Under the pieces are notes generated by a model that ran no database searches, had not been told where the DNA came from, and saw only the letters and a list, made by a program, of their open reading frames with translations. Positions 17,791 through 26,207 of a stretch of 40,945 nt of DNA are shown piece after piece. Positions within the stretch are counted from its first letter, which is position 1; each line of letters begins with the position of its first letter. Source of the DNA: CAYHGV01 sp964356135. Its GTDB lineage: Bacteria; Hydrothermota; Tepidihabitantia; CAYHGV01. The stretch covers positions 1 through 40,945 of the forward strand of contig CAYHGV010000011.1 of assembly GCA_964356135.1 (NCBI GenBank), written 5' to 3'. Position numbers and translations under genes: made by a program.

Positions 17791-18755
17791 ACTTCCACTT
17801 TCTGTGCACGCCACCAGTCCACCAGACGACGCAGGCCGTCCTCCAAAGAGACCTGGGCACGGAAACCCAACAGACGCTCGGCTTTACGAGTATCGGCCCA
17901 GCGGCGCGGTACTGAATTTACCTTGCGCTCCGGGCCATACTCCGGTTTCAGGTCAGACCCCATGGCACTAAGCAGAGCGAAAGCCAAGTCACTCAGGCTA
18001 GTCTCTATACCACTGGCAACATTGAATACCTCATCCGACACATCCGCTTGCAGGGCGAGAAGGTTCGCACGGGCGACATCTGCGACATAGACAAAATCCA
18101 TCGTCTGCGTCCCATCGCCTAAGATCAACGGCGGTTGCCCAGCAGCGATGCGCTCCATCCAGCGAATCAGTACCTCAGTATACTTGCCGTAAATATCCAT
18201 ACGCGGGCCATACAAGTTAAAGTAACGAAAAGCTACATACGGCAAACCATACATGTCATTAAAAGAACGTAACAAACCCTCAAGCATAATCTTAGTGGCT
18301 CCATACCAAGTCCGGTTGTTATATGGCTGGTGGGTCTCATTAGTAGGGAAGGTTTCTGCAAGACCATAAATGGAGGCGGATGAAGCGGCCAGCACCTTCT
18401 TGACACCCGCTTCCTGAGCAGCCTCCAAGACGTTAAAACTGCCATCACACATCACGCTGAGCGCTTCCCGTGGCTCCGCAGCACAGGCTGTGATACGCAG
18501 AGCTGCCATATGGATGACAGCATCCATCCCTTGCATGGCTAATCGTACGGTTTTAATATTGCGGATGTCGCCCTGTATCAAAGTCACCCTCGGGTCTTTG
18601 AGTGCCTGTTCTACATTGGCAAGCGTGCCACGCACCAGGTTGTCGAGGATGACAATTCGGGCTGGAGAATAGTCACGCAGCAATAGGTCTATCGTTGTCG
18701 AACCAATCAAGCCACACCCGCCGGTGACGAGAATGTGAGAGTCGTCAATTTGCAT
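17787..18755 (-). CDS. NAD-dependent nucleotide-sugar epimerase/dehydratase (extended SDR)
   Basis: A 322-residue extended SDR. The N-terminal ILVTGGCGLIGSTT binds NAD, HMAALRIT follows beta4, SSASIYG supplies the active-site serine, and WYGATK (YxxxK) holds the catalytic tyrosine and lysine. The sugar-side block AFRYFNLYGPRM and VYVADVARANLLAL match UDP-glucose 4-epimerase-type enzymes. It begins four bases after the aminotransferase gene and likely acts on the same sugar series, for example C-2 or C-4 epimerisation of a diacetamido sugar. The exact reaction is inference. Its stop overlaps the next start (ATGA). Confidence 0.88.
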   Translation of the reverse strand: MQIDDSHILVTGGCGLIGSTTIDLLLRDYSPARIVILDNLVRGTLANVEQALKDPRVTLIQGDIRNIKTVRLAMQGMDAVIHMAALRITACAAEPREALSVMCDGSFNVLEAAQEAGVKKVLAASSASIYGLAETFPTNETHQPYNNRTWYGATKIMLEGLLRSFNDMYGLPYVAFRYFNLYGPRMDIYGKYTEVLIRWMERIAAGQPPLILGDGTQTMDFVYVADVARANLLALQADVSDEVFNVASGIETSLSDLAFALLSAMGSDLKPEYGPERKVNSVPRRWADTRKAERLLGFRAQVSLEDGLRRLVDWWRAQKVEV

Positions 18756-18759
18756 AGGA

Positions 18760-19896
18760 TCATTCCTTCCTGGTCACAGTTTCATGGCTACTTATTAACA
18801 TTGATGCTGCCTCGCGCAGTGCAGCGCTTACGATTTTTATTTGCGCATCAGTGAGCTCCGCATACATCGGCAGCGAAAGCACCTCACTTGCCGACTGCTC
18901 CGAGCAGTGGAAATCGCCGGGCTGACCTCCCAAATCGGCATAGGCTTCCAGCAAATGCGCCGGGACTGGATAGTGGATGCCTGTCTGAATTCCCTGCTTG
19001 TGCAGCGTCTGCTGCAGAACCTCCCGGTGGGGGGTGCGAACAGCATATATGTGATAGACGTGACGAGCGTAGGATAACTCCTCTGGCATCTGGACACCGC
19101 TTTGTACCAACAGTTTGTTGTAAAGAGCTGCGTGTACCCGGCGGGCATCTGTCCACTTCTCCAGGTGGCGTAACTTGACCCGCAGAATGGCACCTTGTAA
19201 TCCCTCCATCCGATAGTTGTAGCCTTTGAGGACATGGTGGTACTTACGCTCTTGACCCCAGTCACGGAGCATACGGATGGTTCGATCATAATCGGGATTG
19301 TTCGATACTACCATACCTCCCTCGCCATAAGCTCCAAGGTTCTTGCCCGGATAGAAACTGAAGCATCCCAGGTCGCCAATGCCTCCTACCCTGCGCCCCT
19401 TATACTCGGCGCCGTGAGCCTGTGCAGCATCCTCGATCACGACCAAATTGTGTCGTCGTGCAATAGTTAGTATTGGATCCATATCGGCTGACTGGCCATA
19501 TAAGTGTACCGGAAGAATCGCCTTTGTCCGCGGGGTAATGGCTTTCTCAATTTGCCCAACATCTATTGTAAACGATCGCAAGTCAATATCTACGAAAACA
19601 GGACGAGCGCCTGTGTACAGGATAGCGGCAACCGTAGCCACGAAGGTAAAAGGGACGGTGATTACTTCGTCACCTGCTCCGATACCCGCCGCCAGCAACG
19701 CAAGGTGCAGTGCGCTGGTGCCCGAGTTAACGCCAATAGCGAATTTTGTTCGACAGTAGGCAGCAAACTCTTCCTCAAATGCTGCCACTTCCTTGCCCAG
19801 CACAAACTGGCTGTTTTCAAGCACCCTGGCGATGGCAGCGTCAATCTCATCCTTGATACTGTGGTACTGAGCTTTGAGGTCTACAAATGGAATCAT
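18760..19896 (-). CDS. DegT/DnrJ/EryC1/StrS sugar aminotransferase
   Basis: A 378-residue PLP-dependent aminotransferase. MIPFVDLKAQY is the family's usual start. NSGTSALHLAL binds the PLP phosphate, VIEDAAQAHGA contains the aspartate that holds the pyridine nitrogen, and SFYPGKNLGAYGEGG has the PLP lysine at K185. It should convert a keto sugar to an amino sugar with glutamate as donor. Next to a Gfo/Idh/MocA oxidoreductase and a hexapeptide acetyltransferase, the natural reading is a 3-amino sugar: the WbpE/WlbC-type step to UDP-GlcNAc3NA, or a GnnB-like step on UDP-GlcNAc. I do not choose between these. It lies 19 bases after the oxidoreductase and four before the epimerase. Confidence 0.92.
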   Translation of the reverse strand: MIPFVDLKAQYHSIKDEIDAAIARVLENSQFVLGKEVAAFEEEFAAYCRTKFAIGVNSGTSALHLALLAAGIGAGDEVITVPFTFVATVAAILYTGARPVFVDIDLRSFTIDVGQIEKAITPRTKAILPVHLYGQSADMDPILTIARRHNLVVIEDAAQAHGAEYKGRRVGGIGDLGCFSFYPGKNLGAYGEGGMVVSNNPDYDRTIRMLRDWGQERKYHHVLKGYNYRMEGLQGAILRVKLRHLEKWTDARRVHAALYNKLLVQSGVQMPEELSYARHVYHIYAVRTPHREVLQQTLHKQGIQTGIHYPVPAHLLEAYADLGGQPGDFHCSEQSASEVLSLPMYAELTDAQIKIVSAALREAASMLISSHETVTRKE

Positions 19897-19915
19897 GCTG
19901 GCCCTCCGTGATTTT

Positions 19916-20929
19916 TCACTCTTTCAGTTCCACTGGCTGTCCACGCTGTGCCAGAGATTTTGTAGCTGCTTCTAAAATCCGGACAATTCGCAGTCCGGCT
20001 TCACCGTCAGTAACCGGACGCTCGCCATGCTCGATGCACCGAATGAAATGCACTAGTTCGACGCGTATGGCTTCAGTCATATCTAACTGTGGTGCCCACA
20101 TGTCACCAGTTCGATACCCAACCAGCATATTGTAGATACTCTCCGGTTGCTTGTTGACAATGATACCTTTATCATAGACCTTAATTTTCTCACTAGGTTC
20201 CAAGTCGTCATAGACGATCATCTTCTGGGAACCACCGAGCAGCGTCCTCCGCACTTTCACCGGTGCTAACCAGTTCACGTGGATGTGAGCGATGAGATAG
20301 TTATCAAAAAACAAAGATAGATACGCAATATTCTCCGGTTCACCAGGCACATGGCTAATGCCCGTTGCCGATACTGCAATCGGCTTTACAGGCAGAATAT
20401 AGTCCATAATCGAAAGGTCGTGAACTGCCAGGTCCCAAATGACGCTTACATCGTGCTGGAAAAGTCCCAAATTTACGCGCACTGAATCATAATAATAAAT
20501 GTCACCTAATGTCCCATCAGCTACCAGCTCACGTATCTTTCGAACTGCACCCGTATAGACAAACGTATGCTCTACCATAAGCAACCTTTGCCGCCGCTCT
20601 GCCTCTTCAATTAAACGTTGTGCCTGTTCCGATGTCGCGGTTAGAGGTTTTTCTAAAAGAACATGTTTACCGGCTTGCAATGCTTGTAATGCCAGTTCAA
20701 AATGTGTTGACACTGGTGTCGCAATTGCAACGGCGTCAATTCGAGGGTTTGCGAACAAATCCTTATAATTAGTTGTTATATCAATTCCTGGATACCGTGC
20801 CTTTGCCTGCGTTAAACGTTCAGTGCGCAGGTCGCTTACTCCAATAACCTGAGAATCCGCAACTTCTACAAAATTGCGAACTAAATTAGGACCCCAATAG
20901 CCGTAGCCAATGACACCAATTTTAATCAT
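19916..20929 (-). CDS. Gfo/Idh/MocA family sugar-nucleotide 3-dehydrogenase (WlbA/WbpB or GnnA-like)
   Basis: A 337-residue oxidoreductase. The NAD(P) site is MIKIGVIGYGYWGPNLVRNF, and the family's conserved EKP lysine is K94 in GKHVLLEKPLT. The substrate domain shows WDLAVHDLSIMDYIL, with the histidine typical of the HD motif. In the WbpB-WbpE pathway such an enzyme oxidises C-3 of UDP-GlcNAcA, giving the 3-keto sugar for the aminotransferase that follows; GnnA does the same on UDP-GlcNAc. Its position between acetyltransferase and aminotransferase genes supports one of these roles. The 140 bases upstream, before the acetyltransferase stop, contain no gene. Confidence 0.87.
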   Translation of the reverse strand: MIKIGVIGYGYWGPNLVRNFVEVADSQVIGVSDLRTERLTQAKARYPGIDITTNYKDLFANPRIDAVAIATPVSTHFELALQALQAGKHVLLEKPLTATSEQAQRLIEEAERRQRLLMVEHTFVYTGAVRKIRELVADGTLGDIYYYDSVRVNLGLFQHDVSVIWDLAVHDLSIMDYILPVKPIAVSATGISHVPGEPENIAYLSLFFDNYLIAHIHVNWLAPVKVRRTLLGGSQKMIVYDDLEPSEKIKVYDKGIIVNKQPESIYNMLVGYRTGDMWAPQLDMTEAIRVELVHFIRCIEHGERPVTDGEAGLRIVRILEAATKSLAQRGQPVELKE

Positions 20930-21069
20930 ATGTCACCTCCGACTGACCATGATAATTACTATTAAATTGACTAACAATCCAGCGGCACGATGGACGCCGG
21001 TGCACAGCAAAAGATTGGTTGCTAGCGTCAAGATAGCACTCAGCAGAACCAACCCCTAACCTCGTGACG

Positions 21070-21561
21070 TCATTTATTTCTCCCGGGACGGTTGCGTAAA
21101 TCGCCAATTACACGGGCGGGTACGCCAGTGACAATCGCATAATCCGGGACATCGCGGGTTACAACTGCCCCAGCACCGACCATGGCGTTTTCGCCAATTG
21201 TAACCCCAGCCAGGATCGTAGCATTACTACCAATGGAAGCTCGTCGTTTGATTAACGTTTTCATTAATTTCCAATCTGCTTCTGTCTGGAGGCTTCCATC
21301 CAGATTCACAGCACGAGGGTACGAATCGTTGATAAACATTACGCCATGGCCAATGAATACTTCGTCTTCGATAGTCACGCCTTCACAGATGAAGGTATGC
21401 GACGATATTTTACAACGAGCACCCACAACTGCATTCTTCTGAATTTCAACAAAAGCACCAATTTTGGTCTCGGTGCCAATTGTACAACCATAGAGGTTGA
21501 CGAGATCGGGCTGAAAGATCTTTACTCTATCTCCCAATCTTACATTATTTGCTATAGGCAT
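21070..21561 (-). CDS. Left-handed beta-helix sugar N-acetyltransferase (WbpD-like)
   Basis: A 163-residue protein built mostly of hexapeptide repeats ([LIV]GxxxxI pattern, for example IGTETKIGAFVEI, VTIEDEVFIGHGV, ASIGSNATILAGVTIGENAMVGAGAV). A loop FINDSYPRA sits where WbpD and WlbB carry their active-site loop, and the C-terminus YAIVTGVPARVIG is standard. It should use acetyl-CoA to acetylate the C-3 (or C-4) amine of a UDP-amino sugar and work as a trimer. With the oxidoreductase and aminotransferase directly downstream it completes a module that could make a 2,3-diacetamido-2,3-dideoxy sugar or uronate. It ends 140 bases before the oxidoreductase. Confidence 0.9.
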   Translation of the reverse strand: MPIANNVRLGDRVKIFQPDLVNLYGCTIGTETKIGAFVEIQKNAVVGARCKISSHTFICEGVTIEDEVFIGHGVMFINDSYPRAVNLDGSLQTEADWKLMKTLIKRRASIGSNATILAGVTIGENAMVGAGAVVTRDVPDYAIVTGVPARVIGDLRNRPGRNK

Positions 21562-21610
21562 TTGTTATATATTCTCTACGATATTTCTCTCGGCTATTTT
21601 GAGGTGTATG

Positions 21611-21710
21611 GCGTTTTTTGCGTTCAGGGCGCCTGTTGCGGTCTTTGCGTTCATAGCGTTTTTGCATCTCTTGGGTTTATTGCGTTCTTTGGGTTCATTG
21701 CGTCACAAGT
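21611..21710 (+). repeat. Degenerate 9-bp tandem repeat (GCGTTCATT-like) between acetyltransferase and GT11 genes
   Basis: The intergenic stretch is made of imperfect nonamers such as GCGTTCAGG, GCGGTCTTT, GCGTTCATA, GCGTTCTTT, GGGTTCATT and GCGTCACAA. The same words recur at 38167-38240 and 39446-39499. Orientation is the same at all three sites on the + strand, against transcription. Function unknown. Confidence 0.75.
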
Positions 21711-21730
21711 CGCATACCTTCGTAAGTACA

Positions 21731-22639
21731 TTATACTTCAATCGTAATCCATCCAGGTGGAAAAAAGTTTTCACGCTCAATACTGTAGCGATTAAACAAA
21801 CGGCTGGGGGAAATAACTATTTTCTCCGGATTTTCATTCAACCAGGATGCCCACCAACTGAAAGTGCTGTTGGAGATAATGTTATACCGACACTGCGACA
21901 TCAGGTACATATCTTTATAACTATCTTGACCGTGATTAAAATCAATAAATTGTGCATTTACAACAGATAAATGCTTGACACACCATTCCATATCGTCAGA
22001 AAATACAAAAAATACCGGATTAAGGACTTTATTCTCGATGAGCTGAATTGCCTGCTGATAATAATTCAGGTCACAAACATTTCCCCACAGCGGGTCGGTT
22101 AGAAAATTACCCCTCCGGACATGTACGCTTACCGAGTTGGTGGTTTTGAGCTTGGTTGTCAGTTGACGATTCTGGCGATCTTCAATGTTTCTAAACACGA
22201 ATTCTTTCCGAAGTATATGTTCAATGTTTTCAAAATATTTATAGTAAAACCACCAGCCATCCAAATACCGTGGTCCTCTTAATTTGAGGACGAATGGAGC
22301 AAATTTGTATTGGTTCTTTGACCGAGTTAAAGAACCGTCCTTGTAATGCACGTAGGGGTATCCAAGAAGTACTTTTGCTTTACGGTAAGCCCTTTGGAAA
22401 ATGTTCATTTCGTTAAGAAGACGCCTTACTTTTTTTATCTGAGCTCTTGTGGCAAGTCGCTCCTGAATATTAAATACTTTCGACAATTTATAATGCAGCC
22501 AATCAAGTAGATCATTATTTTCTTCTTCGAACGTTGAAATATCTATGTATGCATCCTTCCCATCCGCCAATAATCGGCGATATAATGCGTATTGAAACAT
22601 CTGATTGCCCAAGCCGCCTTGAATTTTAACAATAAACAC
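21731..22639 (-). CDS. Glycosyltransferase family 11 (alpha-1,2-fucosyltransferase-like)
   Basis: A protein of about 302 residues with GT11 hallmarks. It has an N-terminal QGGLGNQMFQYALYRRL, the donor motif SVHVRRGNF (the HxRR GDP-fucose site), and near the C-terminus SNSTFSWWASWL. GT11 enzymes transfer fucose from GDP-fucose to galactose or a similar acceptor with inversion. GDP-fucose synthesis genes are not in the window. Two GTG starts are possible, 22645 and 22639. I prefer 22639 because AGGA lies eight bases before it and MFIVKIQGGLGNQ is the usual start. The 112 bases upstream show no gene. Confidence 0.9.
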   Translation of the reverse strand: MFIVKIQGGLGNQMFQYALYRRLLADGKDAYIDISTFEEENNDLLDWLHYKLSKVFNIQERLATRAQIKKVRRLLNEMNIFQRAYRKAKVLLGYPYVHYKDGSLTRSKNQYKFAPFVLKLRGPRYLDGWWFYYKYFENIEHILRKEFVFRNIEDRQNRQLTTKLKTTNSVSVHVRRGNFLTDPLWGNVCDLNYYQQAIQLIENKVLNPVFFVFSDDMEWCVKHLSVVNAQFIDFNHGQDSYKDMYLMSQCRYNIISNSTFSWWASWLNENPEKIVISPSRLFNRYSIERENFFPPGWITIEV

Positions 22640-22757
22640 TATCACTATCCTAACACAATCTTGATAACTGTTGTACTCACATCGGGAATAAGGTACTCAT
22701 CAAGGACTCACCAAGTGCACCAATATGCCCTCACCACCGAGAATGAGGACTTTAAGA

Positions 22758-23942
22758 TTAGAAATCACGTTTCCGTCTCGAGCCATGCTGGGCAGCAACT
22801 TTCTCATACATAGCGATTACCTGAGTTCTAATAACCGAGTAGTCCAACCGTTCTGCCACAACGCGCGCATTTTCCGCGGCGGCGCCGTCCACCAGGTCGT
22901 CGTCAAGCACCGCCCATCGGATTGCTGCCGCCACTACCTCCGGGTCCTCCGGCGGCACGATCAATCCGGTCTTTCCATCCACAATCCACTCATCAGCGCA
23001 GGCGGTGCACGATTGAATTGGATAAGCCCCCATGACCATCGCTTCGAGTAACGAGTTAGGTAATCCGTCTGAAATGCTCAAACCGATGCTTATCCGAGCA
23101 CGCCCGTTCAAACGCAACATATCATCGTGTGCGCCGAATGGAATTATTTCAATAGGAATACCGGTAGACTGGGAAACCAATTCAGCCGCGATTTTTACTT
23201 CAGGGCTTGCCAGATAAATCGCAACACGATATCCCCGCAATTCTCTGGCACATAACGAGATAGCGCGTAACCCCACAAGAGCACGCCCTGCCCAGTGCTG
23301 GTACCCCTTCAGTAGGATTAATCGCCGCGCTGAGGTTAATCCCGGCTGTCGAAATTGCACAACACGTGTAAGGTCAAAGCCTCCTGCGGCGGGCAACAAC
23401 GGCAGCACTTCACCCCGCAACCCCATATTCTTAGTTGGTTGTACGTCGCGTTGACACTCGCAAGAAAAATAGTCACAAGCTTTTAGAACAGCTTTGACCT
23501 TGTCCACATGTTCAGTCAGACGACCATGGAGGTAGATATCGCTGCCCCAGCTCGTCACGACCCACGCAGGGAACTTCCCTCCGAGACGGTCACGTGCTGC
23601 CAGAACCAGGTAACCGGCATTCGGAATCATAAGAGAGTGGACGATATCCGGCTTGATAGTTCGAATTACTTGCGCCAACCAGAATGAACGATCCCACAAA
23701 GCCGAGAGCGTTCTCAAGCCGGAGCGCCTCTCCAGTCCGAGGAACCTTTGAATAAAATGACCGATCCTGACTAAGCGGCGCGTGCCCGTGCCCGTAAAAT
23801 GGACAGTTACGCCATTTAGTTGCGGGTGGGCAGCAGTATTCCGTGACGGGAACAAATGAAGGTCATACCCCTTGCCAGCCAATTGGTTGACCCAACGGAC
23901 GGTATGTATAGCTTCGGGCCAAGCCACAAAGAGAATACGCAG
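22758..23942 (-). CDS. Glycosyltransferase family 4, probable CTG start
   Basis: A GT-B enzyme of about 394 residues. The donor domain contains SISDGLPNSLLEAMVMGAYPIQS (EX7E region), preceded by a nucleotide-sugar segment near LLKGYQHWAGRAL. The first standard start, GTG at 23927, would give MAWPEAIHTVRWVNQL and remove the first beta strand of the fold. The frame is open further to a TGA. The five extra codons from CTG at 23942 restore RILFVAWPEA, the normal GT4 opening, and AGGTGAGG lies six bases upstream. I therefore propose CTG initiation; 23927 is the conventional alternative. Composition is richer in G and C than the left block. Donor unknown. Confidence 0.82.
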   Translation of the reverse strand: MRILFVAWPEAIHTVRWVNQLAGKGYDLHLFPSRNTAAHPQLNGVTVHFTGTGTRRLVRIGHFIQRFLGLERRSGLRTLSALWDRSFWLAQVIRTIKPDIVHSLMIPNAGYLVLAARDRLGGKFPAWVVTSWGSDIYLHGRLTEHVDKVKAVLKACDYFSCECQRDVQPTKNMGLRGEVLPLLPAAGGFDLTRVVQFRQPGLTSARRLILLKGYQHWAGRALVGLRAISLCARELRGYRVAIYLASPEVKIAAELVSQSTGIPIEIIPFGAHDDMLRLNGRARISIGLSISDGLPNSLLEAMVMGAYPIQSCTACADEWIVDGKTGLIVPPEDPEVVAAAIRWAVLDDDLVDGAAAENARVVAERLDYSVIRTQVIAMYEKVAAQHGSRRKRDF

Positions 23943-24015
23943 GTTACACCCTCACCTGTAATAGTTTAGCCATCCTAAAAAACCTTATTCAACAAACGAA
24001 TTAGCCGAATGACTG

Positions 24016-24162
24016 CGGCTCGAGGCGAGCCGAGCGCTCGAAACGAGCCGACGAATCCGCCAAGAATCGTGGCGGACACGAATAATGGCGGCTCGAGGCG
24101 AGCCGAGCGGTTTGAAGCAAACCGAGCGGTTCGAAACCAACCGAGCGGCTCGAGGCGAGCCG
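24016..24162. repeat. Array of 19-bp-spaced covarying palindromes
   Basis: The region between the GT4 and GT2 genes (23943-24202) holds an array of short hairpins. Units at 24016, 24089 and 24146 read CGGCTCG-AGG-CGAGCCG. Unit 24108 reads CGGTTTG-AAG-CAAACCG, 24127 reads CGGTTCG-AAA-CCAACCG (one mismatch), and 24035 is a shorter GCTCG-AAA-CGAGC. Units 24089-24108-24127-24146 and 24016-24035 are exactly 19 bp apart, joined by AG. A further 7-bp stem with a 7-base loop (TCCGCCA...TGGCGGA, 24056-24076) lies between the two groups. Stem changes are compensated on both sides, so pairing seems to be conserved. Confidence 0.85.
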
Positions 24163-24202
24163 ACGAATTGTATTCTTAACAGATTTATACCTCATTAACA
24201 TA

Positions 24203-25102
24203 TTAACTATAATCTTGGTCCACACTGTTTTCTTCCCTCCAAAAAGCAAACGGAACTATTAAAGATACACCAACAGGAAACATACTACATACTCTCATTT
24301 GAAAATCCCTATCACTTGCTATATGTATTCTTTTGGATTTGTCAGAGAAATATCCTCCTACCGATTCCCAGGCATACCTGAAAAAAGTGACCGAGGAGTG
24401 TGCCATGTTTATATCATAGGGAGATTCAAATTTTAATGCATCTGAAGGACCCTGTTTTCGAATTTGTATTTCTCTTGACCCTACAATATCCTTAATGTAT
24501 TTTGGGTAAGTTTGAAGGTCGCTATCGTCACGAAACTGTAAGATAGGTGCGCCAATCATAAAGATATCCTGGTGAATTTTTAATAACTTGAGAGCGACCT
24601 CCAAAGCGTCATGCATCAAATAATCATCATCGTTCAGTATCATTATAACTTGAGCTTGGGTGGACCTGATAGCCAAATTGATTGACTCACTTTGGCCAAC
24701 ATTTCTTGGCAATCTAAGAATCTTATATGAAATATCTGCAGGAATGTTCTGAAAGAGTTTTTCAAGGATGTTTTGAGTATTGTCGGGTGAACAGTCATTC
24801 ACAAAAATTACTTCAAAAGGTCTATATGTCTGACTAATAATACTTTTGAAAGTTGTTTCCAAATAGACCTCATGCCTATAACAAGGGACAATTAAGCTGG
24901 CTTGCTTTTCAAAAGAACAAGGTCTTTGGGGAATATTCACACCTTTCCTGGATATTACGAAATTGATTATTTTTTCAGAAATGGTGGGCTCTTTTATTCT
25001 CCGTATTCTGCGAATACCAGCAATAATTATCGGGGGTGTTGTGGCGAGAATGACCTTCTTAAATATTTTTCCCCAATGCTTAACAAAATTGGCTGCCATC
25101 AT
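24203..25102 (-). CDS. Glycosyltransferase family 2
   Basis: A 299-residue enzyme with an N-terminal extension of about 65 residues that includes a hydrophobic segment (ILATTPPIIIAGI), possibly a membrane tether. A GT-A domain follows: ASLIVPCYRHEVYLETTF, VIFVNDCSPDNT, RNVGQSESINLAI and the DXD-type MILNDDDYLMHDAL. Near the C-terminus, SDRDFQMRV resembles the catalytic acidic region of GT2 enzymes. Inverting transfer to the growing glycan is expected; donor unknown. It lies 25 bases downstream of another GT2 gene and directly upstream of the palindrome array. Confidence 0.88.
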   Translation of the reverse strand: MMAANFVKHWGKIFKKVILATTPPIIIAGIRRIRRIKEPTISEKIINFVISRKGVNIPQRPCSFEKQASLIVPCYRHEVYLETTFKSIISQTYRPFEVIFVNDCSPDNTQNILEKLFQNIPADISYKILRLPRNVGQSESINLAIRSTQAQVIMILNDDDYLMHDALEVALKLLKIHQDIFMIGAPILQFRDDSDLQTYPKYIKDIVGSREIQIRKQGPSDALKFESPYDINMAHSSVTFFRYAWESVGGYFSDKSKRIHIASDRDFQMRVCSMFPVGVSLIVPFAFWREENSVDQDYS

Positions 25103-25127
25103 CTCTTAATCCCAACATCCAAATTCT

Positions 25128-26207
25128 CTATCGACGTGCCAGCAACATGATAGCTTGTCTCTTTGCAGCACGCAAGGATTGGTAAATCGGCTTAGGGAGA
25201 CGCAGCGAGAGCCAAACTCGAAGAAGACGATCAAGAATCCTCATCAATTCCCCTGGGAAATGCCTGTTTCGCCACAGAAACTGACGGAAAGAAAAATATT
25301 CGCGGCCGGGGGTCTCTGGGTTGAAAAGTATTTTCGCAACAAACTGTCCGGATTGATGCACGAGACTCTTGCGAATCGGTTTGAGTTGTTTTTTCTTGAC
25401 CCCGAGTCTTTCATATAAATCAAGCGCTTCATTAAGGCGCATGAGGGTGATAATACCCCAATATCCTATCCAATCCTGACTCCCCTGCCCCTGCATTACG
25501 CACGGGTCTCCAATATAAAATAAAGGTTTCCCGACCATTGCATGGGCTAAAATTGTAATATGGGGAAAAGTAGTATCAAAACACGCATATGGATTATTAT
25601 CACCGATACGCAGTAAGCTTGAATGAGCAAGCCATACTGAACGTCTGAATATGTTGCTGACGCTACCGGTGAACATTACCGGTGGGTTCACATTGTCGAT
25701 ATTTAGCAATTCTTCCCATCGGGCAATCCGATGGTCTGAAAAATCACGGCACATGCATTCACTTAGGGTAGGAATGTAATTAGAATCCTGTTCTTGTATC
25801 AAATGATCCCGCTCTTCTATTGTTTTAAAAAAACTATTTATGTAGAAGTAATTTAGATCGGGATTAGCTTTAATAATTCCAACAATTTTTTTCAGTTTCC
25901 CTTTTACTACCATATCATCATCCCCAAGACACCAGCAGAATGCTCCAGTTGCATATTCGTTTACGAGGCACATTCCATTACGGCATGCACCTATATTTTC
26001 AGTGTTGCGGAAGTAGCGAAATTGACCAAATTGCTTTGCCCATTCGATAACTTCCTGAGTGTGATCCGGGGAGCAGTTATCTGAAATGACAAGCTCCACA
26101 TCTTCTCCTAATTCTGCGACCTGAGGGACCAGAGATTGAAGCATCAATTTGAGCATTTCCGCTCGGTTATAGGTCGGAATGCAAATGGAAAGTATCGGCT
26201 TTCTCAT
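25128..26207 (-). CDS. Glycosyltransferase family 2
   Basis: A protein of 359 residues from the ATG at 26207, which overlaps the transketolase stop in ATGA; an upstream in-frame start at 26267 would add 20 non-conserved residues. The GT-A motifs are LSICIPTYNRAEMLKLML, VELVISDNCSPDHTQEV, ENIGACRNG and CWCLGDDDMVVKG (DXD). The C-terminal third contains a conserved-looking HITILAHAMVGKPLFYIG and a basic tail. Related GT2 enzymes of abequosyltransferase type transfer 3,6-dideoxyhexoses, which would fit the rfbFGH genes next to it, but that is inference. Coupled to the transketolase genes by overlap. Confidence 0.88.
   Translation of the reverse strand: MRKPILSICIPTYNRAEMLKLMLQSLVPQVAELGEDVELVISDNCSPDHTQEVIEWAKQFGQFRYFRNTENIGACRNGMCLVNEYATGAFCWCLGDDDMVVKGKLKKIVGIIKANPDLNYFYINSFFKTIEERDHLIQEQDSNYIPTLSECMCRDFSDHRIARWEELLNIDNVNPPVMFTGSVSNIFRRSVWLAHSSLLRIGDNNPYACFDTTFPHITILAHAMVGKPLFYIGDPCVMQGQGSQDWIGYWGIITLMRLNEALDLYERLGVKKKQLKPIRKSLVHQSGQFVAKILFNPETPGREYFSFRQFLWRNRHFPGELMRILDRLLRVWLSLRLPKPIYQSLRAAKRQAIMLLARR

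Noticed and set aside
17791..17814. Upstream start for the epimerase remnant
   Set aside because: The extra eight codons lie inside the preceding epimerase gene, and the ATG at 17790 shows the usual coupled overlap.
19504..19911. 135-residue plus-strand frame
   Set aside because: It is a shadow of the DegT aminotransferase gene, with no motifs.
24016..24162. CRISPR array
   Set aside because: Units are palindromes 17 bp long with constant 2-bp joints. There are no unique spacers of 25-40 bp and no cas genes.
24001..24249. 82-residue minus-strand frame through the palindrome array
   Set aside because: It overlaps the end of the GT2 gene, reads straight through the palindromes and has no ribosome-binding site or family resemblance.
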